Shown one piece after another: positions 1 through 8,355 of a stretch of 64,000 nt of DNA (positions are counted from its first letter, which is position 1; every line of letters begins with the position of its first letter). The notes under the pieces were generated by a model. That model saw nothing but the letters and a program-made list of their open reading frames with translations, had not been told where the DNA came from and searched no databases. The DNA is from Hymenobacter aquaticus. Lineage in GTDB: Bacteria; Bacteroidota; Bacteroidia; Cytophagales; Hymenobacteraceae. Both the position numbers and the translations under genes were made by a program. Location: contig NZ_SRLC01000001.1 in the NCBI RefSeq assembly GCF_004765605.1, positions 496,001-560,000 of the forward strand, in the 5' to 3' direction.

Positions 1-1
1 C

Positions 2-1375
2 GTCATGCCCAAGAGTGTGCCCGGCATTTACGGGGCCCTGAACTTTGGGCGCTACGTGACGGAACTCACGGCGCTGGGCCCCGACAATGAGCCCCTGTCC
101 GTTACGCGCCAGGATACCAACAGCTGGGTTATTGCCGATGCCCGCCGCCTGCGCCGCCTCACCTACTCCGTGGCCGATACCTGGGACCAGTTTCACCACG
201 TGGCGGGGGAGGCGGGCACCCTGTACCGCTCGGCCGGCAGCGCCTACCAGCCCGATAGCGCCTACGTGCTCAACTACAACACCTTCGTGGGCTACCTCGA
301 AGGCCACGCCCGGCCCTATGAGGTACGCTTCACCCGGCCCGCCGGCTACTACGGCGCCTCGCACCGCCCGCCCCAGCCCCTGAACGACTCCGTGGACGTG
401 GTGCGGGCGCCCAGCTACCGGGCCCTGGTGGATGCACCGGTGCTGTATGCCCGCCCCGACACGGCCTGGCTGCAACTGGGCCAGACCAAGGTGCAGGTGG
501 CGCTCTACGCTACCACGCAACGCCACTACGCGCCCACGCTGGCCCGGTCGCTGAAGCCGTTGCTCGAAGCCCAGCGGGCCTACCTGGGGGGGCGCCTGCC
601 CGTCGATTCCTACGCCTTTCTGGTGTACCACGCCCAGGGCCGGCCGGGCAGCTACCTGGGCGACGGCCTGGAGCACAGCCAGTCGACGCTGTGCCTGCTG
701 GAGTCGCCGGGGCTGGCGGACCTCGGCCCGTTTCTGCGCCGCCTCACAACCCACGAGTTTTTCCACATCGTGACGCCGCTGAACATCCATTCCCGCGAAA
801 TCGAAAGCTACGACTTCCGCCAGCCGACCTTCTCGGCCCACCTCTGGCTATATGAGGGCCTGACCGAGTACGCTACCGTGCACATGGCCATCCGGCAGCG
901 GCTGCAAACCCTGCCCGAGTTTGTGGCCGGGCTGGAAAGCAAGGCCCGGGACATGCGGCAGTTCGATAATACGCTGGCCCTGACGGAGCTGAGTCGGCTG
1001 GTCCTGACGCGCCCGGACCAGTACTACAACTTCTACCTGAAAGGGGCCTTGTTCAACCTCTGCCTCGACGTGCGCCTGCGGGAGCTGTCGGGCGGCACGA
1101 TGGGCACCCAGGAGCTGGTGCGGCGGCTGGCCCGGCGCTACGGCCCGAGCCGCCCCTTCGCCGATGAGGAGCTGTTCGACGTGATAACCGCGCTGACCTA
1201 CCCCGCGATGCGCGGCTTTTTCCGGGCCTACCTGGAGCAGGGACAGCCGCTGCCCCTGGCCGAAACCCTGGCCAAGGTGGGGCTGCGCTACGAGGAAAAA
1301 ACGGCCACCATCAGCATCATGGCCCAGCTCACGCCGGCCCAGCGGGCGTTGCGCCGCGCCTGGATCGGGCAGTAG
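2..1375 (+). CDS. M61-family glycyl aminopeptidase-like metalloprotease (5' partial)
   Basis: The frame is open to the left edge, so the N-terminus lies outside the window; the first in-frame ATG at 5 falls inside what looks like the conserved MPxxxPGxY stretch of the M61 N-terminal domain (MPKSVPGIYG). The zinc site is clear: HEFFH is encoded at 752-766, and EGLTEY downstream supplies the expected third ligand glutamate. This fits an M61 peptidase, a family of zinc aminopeptidases acting on N-terminal glycine or alanine. The C-terminal PDZ domain often found in the family is not evident in the remaining about 200 residues. The gene reads away from the next genes, which are on the minus strand. 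Family call is firm; substrate is unknown. Confidence 0.82.
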   Translation, partial: VMPKSVPGIYGALNFGRYVTELTALGPDNEPLSVTRQDTNSWVIADARRLRRLTYSVADTWDQFHHVAGEAGTLYRSAGSAYQPDSAYVLNYNTFVGYLEGHARPYEVRFTRPAGYYGASHRPPQPLNDSVDVVRAPSYRALVDAPVLYARPDTAWLQLGQTKVQVALYATTQRHYAPTLARSLKPLLEAQRAYLGGRLPVDSYAFLVYHAQGRPGSYLGDGLEHSQSTLCLLESPGLADLGPFLRRLTTHEFFHIVTPLNIHSREIESYDFRQPTFSAHLWLYEGLTEYATVHMAIRQRLQTLPEFVAGLESKARDMRQFDNTLALTELSRLVLTRPDQYYNFYLKGALFNLCLDVRLRELSGGTMGTQELVRRLARRYGPSRPFADEELFDVITALTYPAMRGFFRAYLEQGQPLPLAETLAKVGLRYEEKTATISIMAQLTPAQRALRRAWIGQ

Positions 1376-1420
1376 GCGGCCGGCGTGACGCCCGCCTCGC
1401 CGGCGGGGCGGGCGGGGCGC

Positions 1421-1453
1421 AAAAAGCCCTTGCCACTGGGGGCGGCAAGGGCT
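1421..1453 (-). terminator. hairpin terminator of the 1590-2153 gene
   Basis: A 10-bp perfect stem (AGCCCTTGCC with GGCAAGGGCT) has a 9-nt loop. On the minus strand it is followed by a run of five T, the layout of an intrinsic terminator. On the plus strand no T run follows, although it could still slow readthrough from the M61 gene. Confidence 0.55.
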
Positions 1454-1589
1454 AACGCTACGGTGAAATGGTATTTTGCCGGGTCGGCCTCCGGGGAAGA
1501 TGGCGGGGAGGTCCAGGGAAGATCCAGGGGAGACGGCCGCGGGGGTATTTCGGGAATTGTATTTTAGCTGGCCGCCTCCTGGTCCGGGG

Positions 1590-2153
1590 CTACAGGGTTT
1601 GGGCTTCCGTCGTCCGGTTGCCAGGCCGGTCGGCTACGGTCACCGTAATTTTGTCGCCCTCGAGGGAGACGTTGGCTACTGTGGCCGTGAAGCGGAACGT
1701 AAAGCCATCAGGCTCGGGCTGGGCGGGGCCTTCCTCGACCAGGCTGCCATCGGGGTTCTGAATGAGCACGCGCACGTCGGCCACGGCAAAGTTGTCGGTA
1801 GCCTGAACCAGGATAACGTCGCCGGGCTGGCCACGGTAGGCGCTAAAGTCAACGTGGCGGATGGCGGGCGCGCTGAGGTAGTCGGCCACGGCTACCAGGT
1901 AGCTGCTGTTGGTGTTCGTGTCTTTGCCGGTTTCGTAGGCCGCTTTCAGGGCGGGGTCCTGCTGGATGGCCCGGCCGTAGAAGGCGGCCTGCTGGAAGCG
2001 CTGGCGCTGGGCCAGGGCCTCCTCGGTGGGCGCTTTGGAGGAGGGGCGGGGGGCGTTGCCGACGGTAACGGTGCCGTTGGCGTTGCGGCGGAAGACGAGG
2101 CCCGATACTTTACCGGACAGGCCCTGGGTGAGGGCATTGGTGTCTTTTGCCAT
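1590..2153 (-). CDS. conserved hypothetical protein (about 187 aa, DUF6266-like N-terminus)
   Basis: The open frame extends further upstream, but I place the start at the ATG at 2151-2153, because the residues before it are low-complexity and unlike protein, while MAKDTNALTQGLSGKVSG begins a sensible sequence. The N-terminal GLSGKVSGLVF..NANGTVTV pattern resembles small Bacteroidota proteins with a repeated SGKVGNxV motif (DUF6266 type); this is recall, not a search result. The C-terminal half alternates hydrophobic residues as in a beta-sandwich. No signal peptide or membrane segment is seen. Function unknown. Confidence 0.65.
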   Translation of the reverse strand: MAKDTNALTQGLSGKVSGLVFRRNANGTVTVGNAPRPSSKAPTEEALAQRQRFQQAAFYGRAIQQDPALKAAYETGKDTNTNSSYLVAVADYLSAPAIRHVDFSAYRGQPGDVILVQATDNFAVADVRVLIQNPDGSLVEEGPAQPEPDGFTFRFTATVANVSLEGDKITVTVADRPGNRTTEAQTL

Positions 2154-2341
2154 GATAAGAGGGATAAAAGAGGGTAGAAATGGAAAAGAAAACCGGCGCT
2201 TTTGACGGAAAAAAGACCGGGGACTATAGCAATAGGCGGGCGGTAGAATAAGCAGGAGTAGGGAGGGAAGGGAAGGTAGGGCAAACGGCCGAGCTTCGCA
2301 ACCGTAACGCTGGGGAAGTGCAGGCTGGTCGGCGGCTGGCG

Positions 2342-3049
2342 TCAGGGCTTGGCTTGCCCGGCCCGCGTGGCCGACTGCAACGTGAGGTTCAGCAAGCCGC
2401 CGACCACGAAAATGGCTCCGGCCACGAAAGGAAAGCCCGCGCCCACCAAGTCGGCCAGGTTGGATGACCACAGGAAGGGGTAGCAAAACAGCATGGCGGC
2501 GGTTCCGACGACCAGCAGGCAGTAGCTAGCCAGAGTGCTGAGGCGCAGGTGAGGAGTTGGCTTCATCGTGGGCTTTATTTCGTGGTAACGGCTGAAAATG
2601 AGTTTTCGGAGTTCGGGCAGGGGCTGCTCCTGGCAGTCTTCGATTTCCAGCGTTGCCAGGGCCGGGCACCGTTGGCCAGCCTTGAAGTCCTGCCGAAACA
2701 GCCGCCAGTGCTGGGGCAGCAGCAGCAGGCCAAAAAGGAAGATAAGCAGGCTCGGCAGCGTCCAGTTGCCATTGCCCAGCATGAAGGCCTGCAAACGGAT
2801 TTCGCCCAGCGGCTCCATTTCGTAGTCGAGCACCACGTGCTTTAAGTCGTGGCTTTCGAAACCGGGCACCAAAGTCAGATTGCGGGCCAGCAGACAGGTG
2901 GCTAATTCTTTGCCGACGGTGCCTTCGGGCAGCTTGTTGAGGGCGGCTATCTTCTGGTGGTAGGGCGTCATGGCAGAGCATTGCTCCAGGCACCATACCG
3001 AAAGAAAAAAGGCTTTGCGGATAACCTGCTCGGGTAACGAATACTTCAT
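2342..3049 (-). CDS. COQ4-family protein with C-terminal membrane segments
   Basis: The middle of this 235-aa protein carries the COQ4 signature: ESHDLKH at residues 65-71 with a glutamate 12 residues later (GEI, E83), the metal-binding HDxxH-x11-E arrangement, followed by LQAFMLGNGN. In eukaryotes COQ4 acts in ubiquinone biosynthesis. Bacteroidota normally make menaquinone, so its role here is open. Hydrophobic segments near residues 98-112, 174-192 and 203-222 suggest membrane anchoring. The gene is monocistronic as far as can be seen. The family assignment rests on the motif; the in vivo role is inference. Confidence 0.7.
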   Translation of the reverse strand: MKYSLPEQVIRKAFFLSVWCLEQCSAMTPYHQKIAALNKLPEGTVGKELATCLLARNLTLVPGFESHDLKHVVLDYEMEPLGEIRLQAFMLGNGNWTLPSLLIFLFGLLLLPQHWRLFRQDFKAGQRCPALATLEIEDCQEQPLPELRKLIFSRYHEIKPTMKPTPHLRLSTLASYCLLVVGTAAMLFCYPFLWSSNLADLVGAGFPFVAGAIFVVGGLLNLTLQSATRAGQAKP

Positions 3050-3292
3050 GCTGAATAGGAGGCACTAAGTGAGGACGGGCCGCTAATTACGAAAACCACT
3101 CGCAGCAATACTACACTTCTCACCTCCTCCGCAACAACCCCGCCGCCGAAAACGGAGTAGGGCAGAACTTCATCCGGCCCGATTCGGGGGGCCGGGCCTG
3201 CCGGGCCTGCTGGCCCGGAGCCGGGCCCAGGCCCCGCCCGCTGCCCCAATGTGCGGGCGGCGTGGTATATTCAGGGACGATAATGTTTGAGT

Positions 3293-5920
3293 ATGACGCA
3301 GGAACAACTACGCTTAGCGGAGCATAACGCGCACAAGGCTTCCTGGAAGAAGTTTGGCCCCTACCTCACCGAGCGGCAGTGGGGCACGGTGCGCGAAGAC
3401 TACAGTGCCGACGGCAACGCCTGGGACTACATCAGCCACGACATGGCCCGCAGCAAGGCTTACCGCTGGGGCGAGGAAGGCATCGGGGGCATCTCGGACG
3501 ACCAGCAGCAGCTGTGCCTGGCCGTGGCGCTGTGGAACGGGCAGGACGAGATTCTGAAGGAGCGGCTCTTTGGCCTCACCAACGGGCAGGGCAACCACGG
3601 CGAGGACGTGAAGGAGCTGTACTACTACCTCGACAGCACCCCCACGCACTCCTACCTGAAGATGCTGTATAAGTATCCGCAGCGCGCGTTTCCGTACCGG
3701 AAGCTGGTGAAGGAAAACGCCCGCCGCACCCGGCAGCAGCCCGAGTACGAGCTGCTCGACACCGGCATCTTCGACCAGAACCGCTACTTCGACGTGTTCG
3801 TGGAGTACGCCAAGGCCGGCCCCGACGACGTGCTGATGCAGGTGACGGTACACAACCGGGGCCCGAAGAAAGCCCCGGTGCAGGTGCTGCCCCAGCTCTG
3901 GTTCCGCAACACCTGGAGCTGGGACAATGCCGCCGCCGCGCGGCCGGGGCTGCGCGAAACCGGCCCCGGCGTGGTGCAGGCCGAGCACCCGCAGCTGGGC
4001 CGCTACCACTTCTACTGCGACCAGGCACCGCGGCTGCTGTTTTGCGAGAACGAAACCAACGGCCCCCGCCTCTACGACCTGCCCGCCGAGGGCCGGCACT
4101 TCAAGGACGGCATCAACGACTTCGTGGTCGAGGGCGACGCGGCGGCCATCAACGAGGCGCAGCGGGGCACCAAAGTAGCGGCCCAGTACGAGCTGCTGCT
4201 GCCGCCGGGACAGTCGGCCACGGTGCGGCTGCGGCTGAGCGCGGCGGCGCTGGCGGCCCCGTTCGCCGACTTCGACGCGGTGGTGGCGGCCCGCCAGCAG
4301 GACGCCGACGAGTTCTACGACTGCCTCCAGGAAAACCTGCCGGACCCCGACGCCCGCAACGTGCAGCGCCAGGCCTTCGCGGGCATGCTCTGGAGCAAGC
4401 AGTTTTATTACTACGACGTAACCCAGTGGCTGGCCGGCGACCCGGCGGTGCTTACGCCGCCCACCGAGCGTGCCCGGGGCCGCAACCGCCACTGGCCGCA
4501 CCTGCACAACGCCGACCTGATTTCGATGCCCGACAAGTGGGAGTATCCCTGGTACGCGGCCTGGGATTTGGCTTTCCACTGCATTCCGCTGGCCATGGTC
4601 GATGCGGGCTTTGCCAAGGAGCAGCTGCGCCTGCTCACCCGCGACCGGTACATGCACCCCAACGGGCAGCTGCCGGCCTACGAGTGGAACTTCTCGGACG
4701 TGAACCCGCCGGTGCACGCCTGGGCCACCTGGCGGGTATACAAGATGGACAAGAAGCTCAACGAGGGCCGGGGCGACACGGTGTTTCTGGAAGCCGTGTT
4801 CCATAAGCTGGCTTTGAACTTCACGTGGTGGGTAAACCGCAAGGACAAGAGCGAGCGGAACATCTTCGAGGGCGGCTTCCTGGGCCTCGACAACATCGGG
4901 GTGTTCGACCGGAGCGCCCCGCTGCCCACCGGCGGCTTCATTGAGCAGAGCGACGGCACGAGCTGGATGGCCATGTTTGCCCTGAACATGATGCGCATTG
5001 CCCTGGAACTGGCCAAAACCAACCCCGTGTACCAGGAAATGGCCGGCAAGTTCTTCGAGCACTTCCTCTACATCGCCGACGCCATGACCCGGGGCGGCGA
5101 CGGGCTTTTCAACCTCTGGGACGAGGAAGACGGCTTCTACTACGACGTGCTGCACACCCCCGACGAGAAGCGTACCAAGCTGAAAGTGCGCTCCATCGTG
5201 GGCCTGATTCCGCTGTTTGCGGTGGAAGTGGTGGAGCAGGACCTGCTCGACGCCATGCCCGAGTTTACGGCCCGGGCCCGGTGGCTGCTCGCCAACCGGC
5301 CCCACCTGGCCCAACTCGTGAGCCGCTGGGAAGAGCCGGGCCGCGGGGCGCGCCACCTGCTGGGCCTGCTGCGCCGCTCCCGCCTCAAGCGCCTGCTCAG
5401 CCGCATGCTCGACGAGCGTGAGTTTCTGTCCGAGTTCGGCATCCGGGCCATGTCGCGCTACCACCTGGCGCACCCCTACGTGTTCAGCACCGAGGAAGCC
5501 GACTTCACGGTGGAGTACGTGCCGGGCGAGGCCGAGTCGGGCATGTTCGGGGGCAACTCCAACTGGCGCGGCCCCATCTGGCTGCCTATCAACTACCTGA
5601 TCATCGAGTCGTTGCAGCGGTTCTACTTCTACTACGGCGACAAGTTCCGGGTGGAATACCCGACGGGCTCCGGTACCTACCTCAACCTGCAGGAAGTAGC
5701 CACCGCCCTGGCCGGGCGCCTGAGCAAGCTGTTGCTGCGCGACGCCGCCGGCCGCCGCCCGGCCTTCGGCACCGAAGAGAAGCTGCAAACCGACCCGTAT
5801 TTCCGGGACCACCTGCTCTTCCACGAGTACTTCCACGGCGACAATGGCCGGGGCATGGGCGCCAACCACCAAACCGGCTGGACGGGCCTGATCGTGCGGC
5901 TCTTGCAGATGCGGGGGTAA
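3293..5920 (+). CDS. GH63-type (MGH1-like) glucosidase, about 875 aa
   Basis: A large cytosolic-looking protein without signal peptide. The frame could start at a TTG (3287), but the ATG at 3293 (MTQEQLRLAEHN) is preferred. The C-terminal two thirds has the (alpha/alpha)6-barrel motifs of the GH63 and mannosylglycerate-hydrolase-like clan: DKWEYPWYAAWDLAFH near residue 410, where the Asp is the expected general acid, then GWTG near the end. The N-terminal third is beta-rich, as in GH63. Family members remove glucose from oligosaccharides or glucosyl conjugates. Exact substrate cannot be read from sequence. It stands alone, divergent from the COQ4-like gene. Confidence 0.8.
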   Translation: MTQEQLRLAEHNAHKASWKKFGPYLTERQWGTVREDYSADGNAWDYISHDMARSKAYRWGEEGIGGISDDQQQLCLAVALWNGQDEILKERLFGLTNGQGNHGEDVKELYYYLDSTPTHSYLKMLYKYPQRAFPYRKLVKENARRTRQQPEYELLDTGIFDQNRYFDVFVEYAKAGPDDVLMQVTVHNRGPKKAPVQVLPQLWFRNTWSWDNAAAARPGLRETGPGVVQAEHPQLGRYHFYCDQAPRLLFCENETNGPRLYDLPAEGRHFKDGINDFVVEGDAAAINEAQRGTKVAAQYELLLPPGQSATVRLRLSAAALAAPFADFDAVVAARQQDADEFYDCLQENLPDPDARNVQRQAFAGMLWSKQFYYYDVTQWLAGDPAVLTPPTERARGRNRHWPHLHNADLISMPDKWEYPWYAAWDLAFHCIPLAMVDAGFAKEQLRLLTRDRYMHPNGQLPAYEWNFSDVNPPVHAWATWRVYKMDKKLNEGRGDTVFLEAVFHKLALNFTWWVNRKDKSERNIFEGGFLGLDNIGVFDRSAPLPTGGFIEQSDGTSWMAMFALNMMRIALELAKTNPVYQEMAGKFFEHFLYIADAMTRGGDGLFNLWDEEDGFYYDVLHTPDEKRTKLKVRSIVGLIPLFAVEVVEQDLLDAMPEFTARARWLLANRPHLAQLVSRWEEPGRGARHLLGLLRRSRLKRLLSRMLDEREFLSEFGIRAMSRYHLAHPYVFSTEEADFTVEYVPGEAESGMFGGNSNWRGPIWLPINYLIIESLQRFYFYYGDKFRVEYPTGSGTYLNLQEVATALAGRLSKLLLRDAAGRRPAFGTEEKLQTDPYFRDHLLFHEYFHGDNGRGMGANHQTGWTGLIVRLLQMRG

Positions 5921-6033
5921 GGCAGATCGGGGTTTTTTGCCCGCATCAAATGCCCGTACTGTGCTTCGGCTCAGAAACGCCAGTGCCTGACTGGTGCATG
6001 GCCCAGTTACCGGCACGCCGACGTTTGACCCGG

Positions 6034-6312
6034 TTAAAGCTGCGCCTGCAAATAGGGCAACGTGAAATAGAGAGCTGCCCCTTGCAACAGCGTCAGCACC
6101 AGGGTAACACCCCAGAAAGCGGCTTTGCGGTTTTTATGGTGCAGCAAGAATATAGCTGCCCAAGCACCGGGCGCGGCGCCCGGCAGCGTCGCGAGGTGCA
6201 GCGTCTTTTCGGAAATGCGCCGCTGGGCCCGTTGGGCTTTCCGTTTATCCAAGGCGAACAGTAGGAAACACAGCAGATTGAAAAACAACAGGCAACTCAA
6301 GAGTATGGTCAT
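6034..6312 (-). CDS. DUF1294 family small membrane protein
   Basis: The open frame is longer, but the start at the ATG 6310-6312 gives a 92-aa protein beginning MTILLSCLLFFNLLCF, the usual start of this family. Features match DUF1294: a first membrane helix, then DKRKAQ, then RISEKTLHLATLPGAAPGAW, an HHKNRKAAF stretch and a last hydrophobic helix. Two or three membrane segments are expected. DUF1294 proteins have no established function. The gene lies downstream of another minus-strand gene with a 150-bp gap. Confidence 0.75.
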   Translation of the reverse strand: MTILLSCLLFFNLLCFLLFALDKRKAQRAQRRISEKTLHLATLPGAAPGAWAAIFLLHHKNRKAAFWGVTLVLTLLQGAALYFTLPYLQAQL

Positions 6313-6463
6313 GGGGTAGGAGGCGGGCAGTAGCTGAGTAGTCTGTGTTGGGTTTTGGCCGGGGTAGTTGCTGCAGCAACACTGGAAAAAGCATTTCGGC
6401 TTGCAGCCGGAACGCTTTAAAAGCTGGGGTGAGGGCAAGGTCGTGTTACCGGGCGCTTTGCTT

Positions 6464-6934
6464 TTACAGGCATTCCCGGAACACGATGGGCGGCGTCTGG
6501 GCAATGACGGTGCTGCGGCCGTTGCCCAGGTTGCGGTGCAGGTAGAAGTAGCAGGTCAGGGGCCGCAGCAGCTTGGGATTGTTCCAGATGACGGCCAGCG
6601 GGTAGCTCAGCGTCAGCGTGTCGCGGCGCTGGGTAAGCTTCACTTGCCCGAGCAGGGTGCTGGAAAACGTCACGCGCGGGTTGGGCGTCTGAAACTTGAT
6701 GGATACTTCGTAGCCGTCGGGGGCCTGTTCCTGCGCGGCCAGGGAGTAGGCCAGCCGGGCGGTAATTACGGCATCTTTGCCCGGGGTGGCGCAGGGCGGC
6801 TGGTTGAGAGCCAGCAGCTTGATGGTGTTGCCATCGGTGGGAGCCTGCCGCGTCGGCACTCGGGAAGCCGGGCCGGGTCCGAAGCTCATTATAGCCAGTA
6901 TACAGAGAGAATACAGGAGGCGGGTCGGTTTCAT
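6464..6934 (-). CDS. hypothetical secreted protein (156 aa)
   Basis: The N-terminus MKPTRLLYSLCILAIMSF looks like a signal peptide. The rest is a small soluble domain with alternating hydrophobics, suggesting a beta-fold, and a conserved-looking VIFRECL-type end (PPIVFRECL). I do not recognise a family. It starts 133 bp from the divergent dienelactone hydrolase gene, so the two may share a promoter region. Confidence 0.55.
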   Translation of the reverse strand: MKPTRLLYSLCILAIMSFGPGPASRVPTRQAPTDGNTIKLLALNQPPCATPGKDAVITARLAYSLAAQEQAPDGYEVSIKFQTPNPRVTFSSTLLGQVKLTQRRDTLTLSYPLAVIWNNPKLLRPLTCYFYLHRNLGNGRSTVIAQTPPIVFRECL

Positions 6935-7067
6935 TGGGTTAAAAGTACACCGCGCCGCCTGATAAATCGACGTAGCCGTAGCGGATGCAGCCTACTTCGG
7001 CACCAGAAACAAAACAGCCATCCAGGGCTTTAGCTACTTCCCGTTCCGTCAACTCCACAACCTCCGC

Positions 7068-7775
7068 ATGAGCTACCCCAACGCCGTTACCCTTACCGCC
7101 GCTGCCGACGCCACCCAGTTCAACGCCTACACGGCCTTGCCGGTCACCGAGGGTCCGCACCCCGGCCTGATTCTGCTGCAGGAAGCCTTCGGCGTCAACC
7201 ACCACATCCGCTCGGTGGCCGACCGGCTGGCCCAGGCCGGCTACGTGGTGGTGGCGCCCGAGCTGTATCACCGCACGGCCGCGCCGGGCCGGGAAATTCC
7301 GTACGCCGACTTTCCCGGCGCCGCTCCGCATTACCAGGCCCTCACGCCCGAGGGTCTCACCGCCGACTTGCGGGCCAGCTACGACTGGCTGCGGGCCCAG
7401 CCTTCGGTAACCGCCAGCATCGGCAGCATCGGGTTCTGCCTGGGCGGCCGGGTGGCGTTTCTGGCCAACGCGGTGCTGCCGCTGGCCGCCGGCGTGTCGT
7501 ACTACGGCGGGGGCACCCACCACCTGGCCGGGCGCGCCGCCGAATTGCACGCGCCCCACCTGTTTTTCTGGGGCGGGCAGGATAAGCACATTCCCCGGGC
7601 GCAGGTCGACACCATCACGGCGGCCCTCGACGCGGCCGGCAAGCCCTACGTCAACACCATTATTTCCTACGCTGACCACGGCTTCCACTGCGACGAGCGG
7701 CCCAGCTACCACCCCGAAGCCGCCCAGGAAGCCTGGGCCCTCACCCTGGCTTTTCTGGCGCAGAAGCTCCGTTGA
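7068..7775 (+). CDS. dienelactone hydrolase family protein
   Basis: A 235-aa alpha/beta hydrolase. The nucleophile motif is GFCLGG (Cys in place of Ser, typical of dienelactone hydrolase), the acid is in GGQDKH, and the histidine in YADHGFHCDER; together they form the Cys-Asp-His triad. The early LLQEAFGVNHHIRSVADRLA motif is also characteristic. Classical members open dienelactone in chloroaromatic breakdown, but most bacterial homologues have unknown substrates. No signal peptide, so cytoplasmic. No aromatic-degradation neighbours are present, so the catabolic role should not be assumed. Confidence 0.88.
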   Translation: MSYPNAVTLTAAADATQFNAYTALPVTEGPHPGLILLQEAFGVNHHIRSVADRLAQAGYVVVAPELYHRTAAPGREIPYADFPGAAPHYQALTPEGLTADLRASYDWLRAQPSVTASIGSIGFCLGGRVAFLANAVLPLAAGVSYYGGGTHHLAGRAAELHAPHLFFWGGQDKHIPRAQVDTITAALDAAGKPYVNTIISYADHGFHCDERPSYHPEAAQEAWALTLAFLAQKLR

Positions 7776-7804
7776 GCATGCCGCAGCGGTCTGGCGAAGA
7801 AACG

Positions 7805-7840
7805 AAAAACGGCGTCCGGGGTAGCCCGGACGCCGTTTTC
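7805..7840. terminator. bidirectional hairpin terminator
   Basis: A perfect 12-bp stem (ACGGCGTCCGGG with its complement) and a GTAG loop, flanked by AAAA on the left and TTTT on the right. It lies between the convergent dienelactone hydrolase and the minus-strand gene ending at 7908 and can serve both. Confidence 0.85.
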
Positions 7841-7907
7841 GTGTGGGAGGTAAGCCGTTGCCGCATCGGCAGCAGGCCTTGTCCGAAAAGCCCAGATGGG
7901 CAGAAGG

Positions 7908-8144
7908 TTAGTTGTTGGGCAGGGCCAGCAGGGCGAGCTGCGCGGCGGCACTGGCGGGGCCCTGGTACACCAGGCGGCCTTCCTTCAGCGCGCCGGCGTA
8001 CACCTCCACTTCCGACGAGTCGCGGGGGACGAACACGCGCACCGACTCGCGGGCGCCGGGCCGGATAAAAGTGGTACCCTCGGCCACTTGGGTGGGCCAG
8101 GAAATTTTGTAGAAACCAGCATTTGCCAACTGCACCGTAAGCAT
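7908..8144 (-). CDS. small hypothetical protein (78 aa)
   Basis: A short frame with sensible composition (MLTVQLANAGFYKISWP at the start), placed between a good terminator at its 3' side and an AT-rich, dyad-containing leader at its 5' side, which supports a real gene. No signal peptide, no membrane helix and no family that I recognise. Alternating hydrophobics suggest a small beta protein. Confidence 0.5.
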   Translation of the reverse strand: MLTVQLANAGFYKISWPTQVAEGTTFIRPGARESVRVFVPRDSSEVEVYAGALKEGRLVYQGPASAAAQLALLALPNN

Positions 8145-8178
8145 AGTAGATGTTTTATGTTTTCAGGGCCACAATCAT

Positions 8179-8213
8179 ATTTCTCATTTGATAGTTCATA
8201 TCAAGTGAGAAAT
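8179..8213. promoter_or_regulatory. 15-bp dyad, operator-like
   Basis: ATTTCTCATTTGATA is followed after 5 nt (GTTCA) by its complement with one mismatch. The dyad sits 35 bp upstream of the 78-aa gene, in an AT-rich patch of otherwise GC-rich DNA. No T run follows on either strand, so an operator is more likely than a terminator. Confidence 0.45.
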
Positions 8214-8355
8214 TATTCTGATTCGCGGATAACATTGACCTCTATACGGTGAAAAACGGCCTTTAGACGACGTAGAGCGGGATAAGTGCGGTACGAACAA
8301 GATTTTGCCCTCAGCCTCAGGGTAGTAAAAAACGAGCTTTTATCTAGCGTCGAGC

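Noticed and set aside
3180..3240. GGGCC-rich run upstream of GH63 as a structured RNA
   Set aside because: Repeated GGGCC words give many weak pairings, but no unique fold or conserved motif is apparent.
3314..6016. 900-codon open frame opposite the GH63 gene
   Set aside because: It is a complement-strand shadow caused by high GC at third codon positions; its translation is poor in normal motifs, while the plus strand encodes a clear GH63 enzyme.
7068..7775. Chloroaromatic degradation pathway
   Set aside because: Dienelactone hydrolase stands alone; no dioxygenase or muconate enzymes are in the window.
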